Shown one piece after another: positions 5,775 through 6,648 of a stretch of DNA of 6,648 nt. The stretch comes from an uncultured Pirellula sp. (GTDB lineage: Bacteria; Planctomycetota; Planctomycetia; Pirellulales; Pirellulaceae). The stretch covers positions 1-6,648 of the forward strand of contig CAITIF010000812.1 of NCBI GenBank assembly GCA_903892365.1, given 5' to 3'. The position numbers were made by a program, and so were the translations under genes. How positions within the stretch are numbered: position 1 is the first letter of the stretch; every line of letters starts with the position of its first letter. Under the pieces are notes generated by a model. It saw only the letters and a program-made list of their open reading frames with translations, did not search any database and had not been told where the DNA came from.

Positions 5775-6571
5775 TTACCGACACAAGCGACACAGCGTTT
5801 GGGCCAGAGTGGAAAGGTAAATCGCAACTGTGTTTGTTGGCCATGGAAACGAGCGGCAAGAGCGGATCAGTTGCGGTCTTGCGAGCCAATCCTCAGTCCG
5901 CGATCTGCGATTCGGAAGACTTACCCCAACAATGGGGCTCGGCCAGGACGTTAGCTCCTACCATCCAGCGCCTTCTAAAAGATCTGTCGATTGAACCAAC
6001 CAGCCTGGATGCGATCGCCTTGGTGACAGGCCCGGGTTCGTTTACGGGCTTGCGAGTTGGAGTTGCTACTGCCAAAGCGATGGCCTATGCATTGCAAATT
6101 CCTGTCGTAGAAGTGGACACGCTCGATGCAATCGCATTTCAGAATGTCCAGGTGCCTCAAGTGATGCACATGATCATGGATGCGTATCGCGGTCAGCTGT
6201 TCTACGCTTCGTACGACGTAAAGCGTGAGGGCACTTTTGAAAAGCGGACTGAAACCAAGATTATGGACATGACCGAATTGGTTGGATCGATCTTGGATGC
6301 GCCCGCATCAACGGAACAAATTCTTTTTTTCGGACCGGGCTGCTCGCGATTTCAAAAGACGCTGCTGGAGGACGATTGGCTAGAGGGTCGCGACTTAAGT
6401 TCGATCCGTTCGCGATTCGTTTGGGACGAAACTCCTAAGTCGACCCCTCAAGCAGAAAGCGTTGCACGACTTGGTCTGCAACGCTTCATTCGAAATCAAA
6501 CCTTGGATCCGATGTCCGTCATGCCGCACTACTTTCGTGCAAGTGCAGCTGAGGAATCAGCAGCGACATAA
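5771..6571 (+). CDS. tsaB: TsaB, tRNA threonylcarbamoyladenosine (t6A) biosynthesis protein
   Basis: This 266-aa protein belongs to the ASKHA-fold TsaB (YeaZ) family. Typical blocks are METS (25-28, the family's 'DTS' at the first strand), GPGSFTGLR (87-95, the hallmark motif), MDAYRGQLFYASY (136-148, matching 'DARRGEVY') and a C-terminal PHYFRASAAE (252-261). In bacteria TsaB partners TsaD and TsaE to transfer threonylcarbamoyl from TsaC product onto A37 of ANN-decoding tRNAs; TsaB itself is a scaffold lacking catalysis. The start is the GTG at 5771, whose GTGA overlaps the TPR stop, pointing to translational coupling; a GGA lies about 8 bases upstream. This gives about 17 residues more than usual before the first strand. 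The ATG at 5843 would cut that strand and is unlikely. Confidence 0.92.
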   Translation: MITDTSDTAFGPEWKGKSQLCLLAMETSGKSGSVAVLRANPQSAICDSEDLPQQWGSARTLAPTIQRLLKDLSIEPTSLDAIALVTGPGSFTGLRVGVATAKAMAYALQIPVVEVDTLDAIAFQNVQVPQVMHMIMDAYRGQLFYASYDVKREGTFEKRTETKIMDMTELVGSILDAPASTEQILFFGPGCSRFQKTLLEDDWLEGRDLSSIRSRFVWDETPKSTPQAESVARLGLQRFIRNQTLDPMSVMPHYFRASAAEESAAT

Positions 6572-6648
6572 ACAGGAAGTTGATCCACGGTGAGGCCAAC
6601 TCGCGATGGCTTACAGATACATCCCTTGGAAGGCAAAGTATCCAAGAG
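6572..6648. other. Tail after tsaB; possible ends of neighbouring genes
   Basis: No full gene fits in the last 77 bp. On the minus strand one frame enters at the edge and stops at 6613-6611, reading LGYFAFQGMYL then TAA, a plausible C-terminus of a convergent gene. On the plus strand a GTG at 6590 with AGGA about 11 bases upstream and an ATG at 6606 both stay open to the edge, so the operon might instead continue. The sequence is too short to decide, and no terminator hairpin with a T-run is present. Confidence 0.25.

Noticed and set aside
6625..6646. CTTGGA-N10-TCCAAG inverted repeat as terminator after tsaB
   Set aside because: The six-base stem has no T-run on either side within the window and may lie inside a neighbouring coding region.

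Overview
The window looks like chromosomal DNA from a planctomycete, most likely of the Pirellulaceae/Rhodopirellula type. The pointers are a large secreted protein that opens with an LEDR-type N-terminal motif (compare the planctomycete LEPR-XLL class) and carries SdrD-like and dockerin type I modules, a secreted protein ending its visible part in a TPR-like 'LGY...G.W' block, moderate GC content, and starts mostly without clear Shine-Dalgarno sequences. The taxonomic call is inference from protein style; no rRNA or marker gene gives it directly.

The left half is on the minus strand. At the edge (1-478) lies the N-terminal part of a secreted protein. Next, 554-3172 encodes a modular extracellular protein of about 872 residues: export motif, zinc-metalloprotease-like domain (HETGH plus a downstream DEY and a possible Met-turn), Ca-binding motif, Ig-like strand region, an SdrD-B-like domain that seems split by an inserted beta-rich domain, a dockerin type I module, and a tail with a four-cysteine cluster. 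About 230 bp containing two perfect inverted repeats separate it from a CPBP/CAAX-type intramembrane protease gene (3400-4296).

The right half is on the plus strand and looks like one operon: a ThiO-type FAD amine oxidase (4285-5451), a small TPR protein (5454-5774) starting 2 bp after the thiO stop, and tsaB (5771-6571), whose GTG start overlaps the previous stop as GTGA. The tight packing suggests co-transcription and translational coupling, joining a thiamine-pathway enzyme, an uncharacterised TPR protein and a tRNA t6A factor.

The divergent control region between the CPBP gene and thiO (about 4226-4285) holds a palindromic TTATAA core readable as a -10 box on both strands, with a good -35 at 17-bp spacing on the minus strand only. 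This makes the most upstream CPBP start doubtful.

I see no mobile element, tRNA, rRNA or CRISPR array, and no clearly novel multi-gene system. The least ordinary material is the architecture of the large protease-like protein and the divergent promoter.
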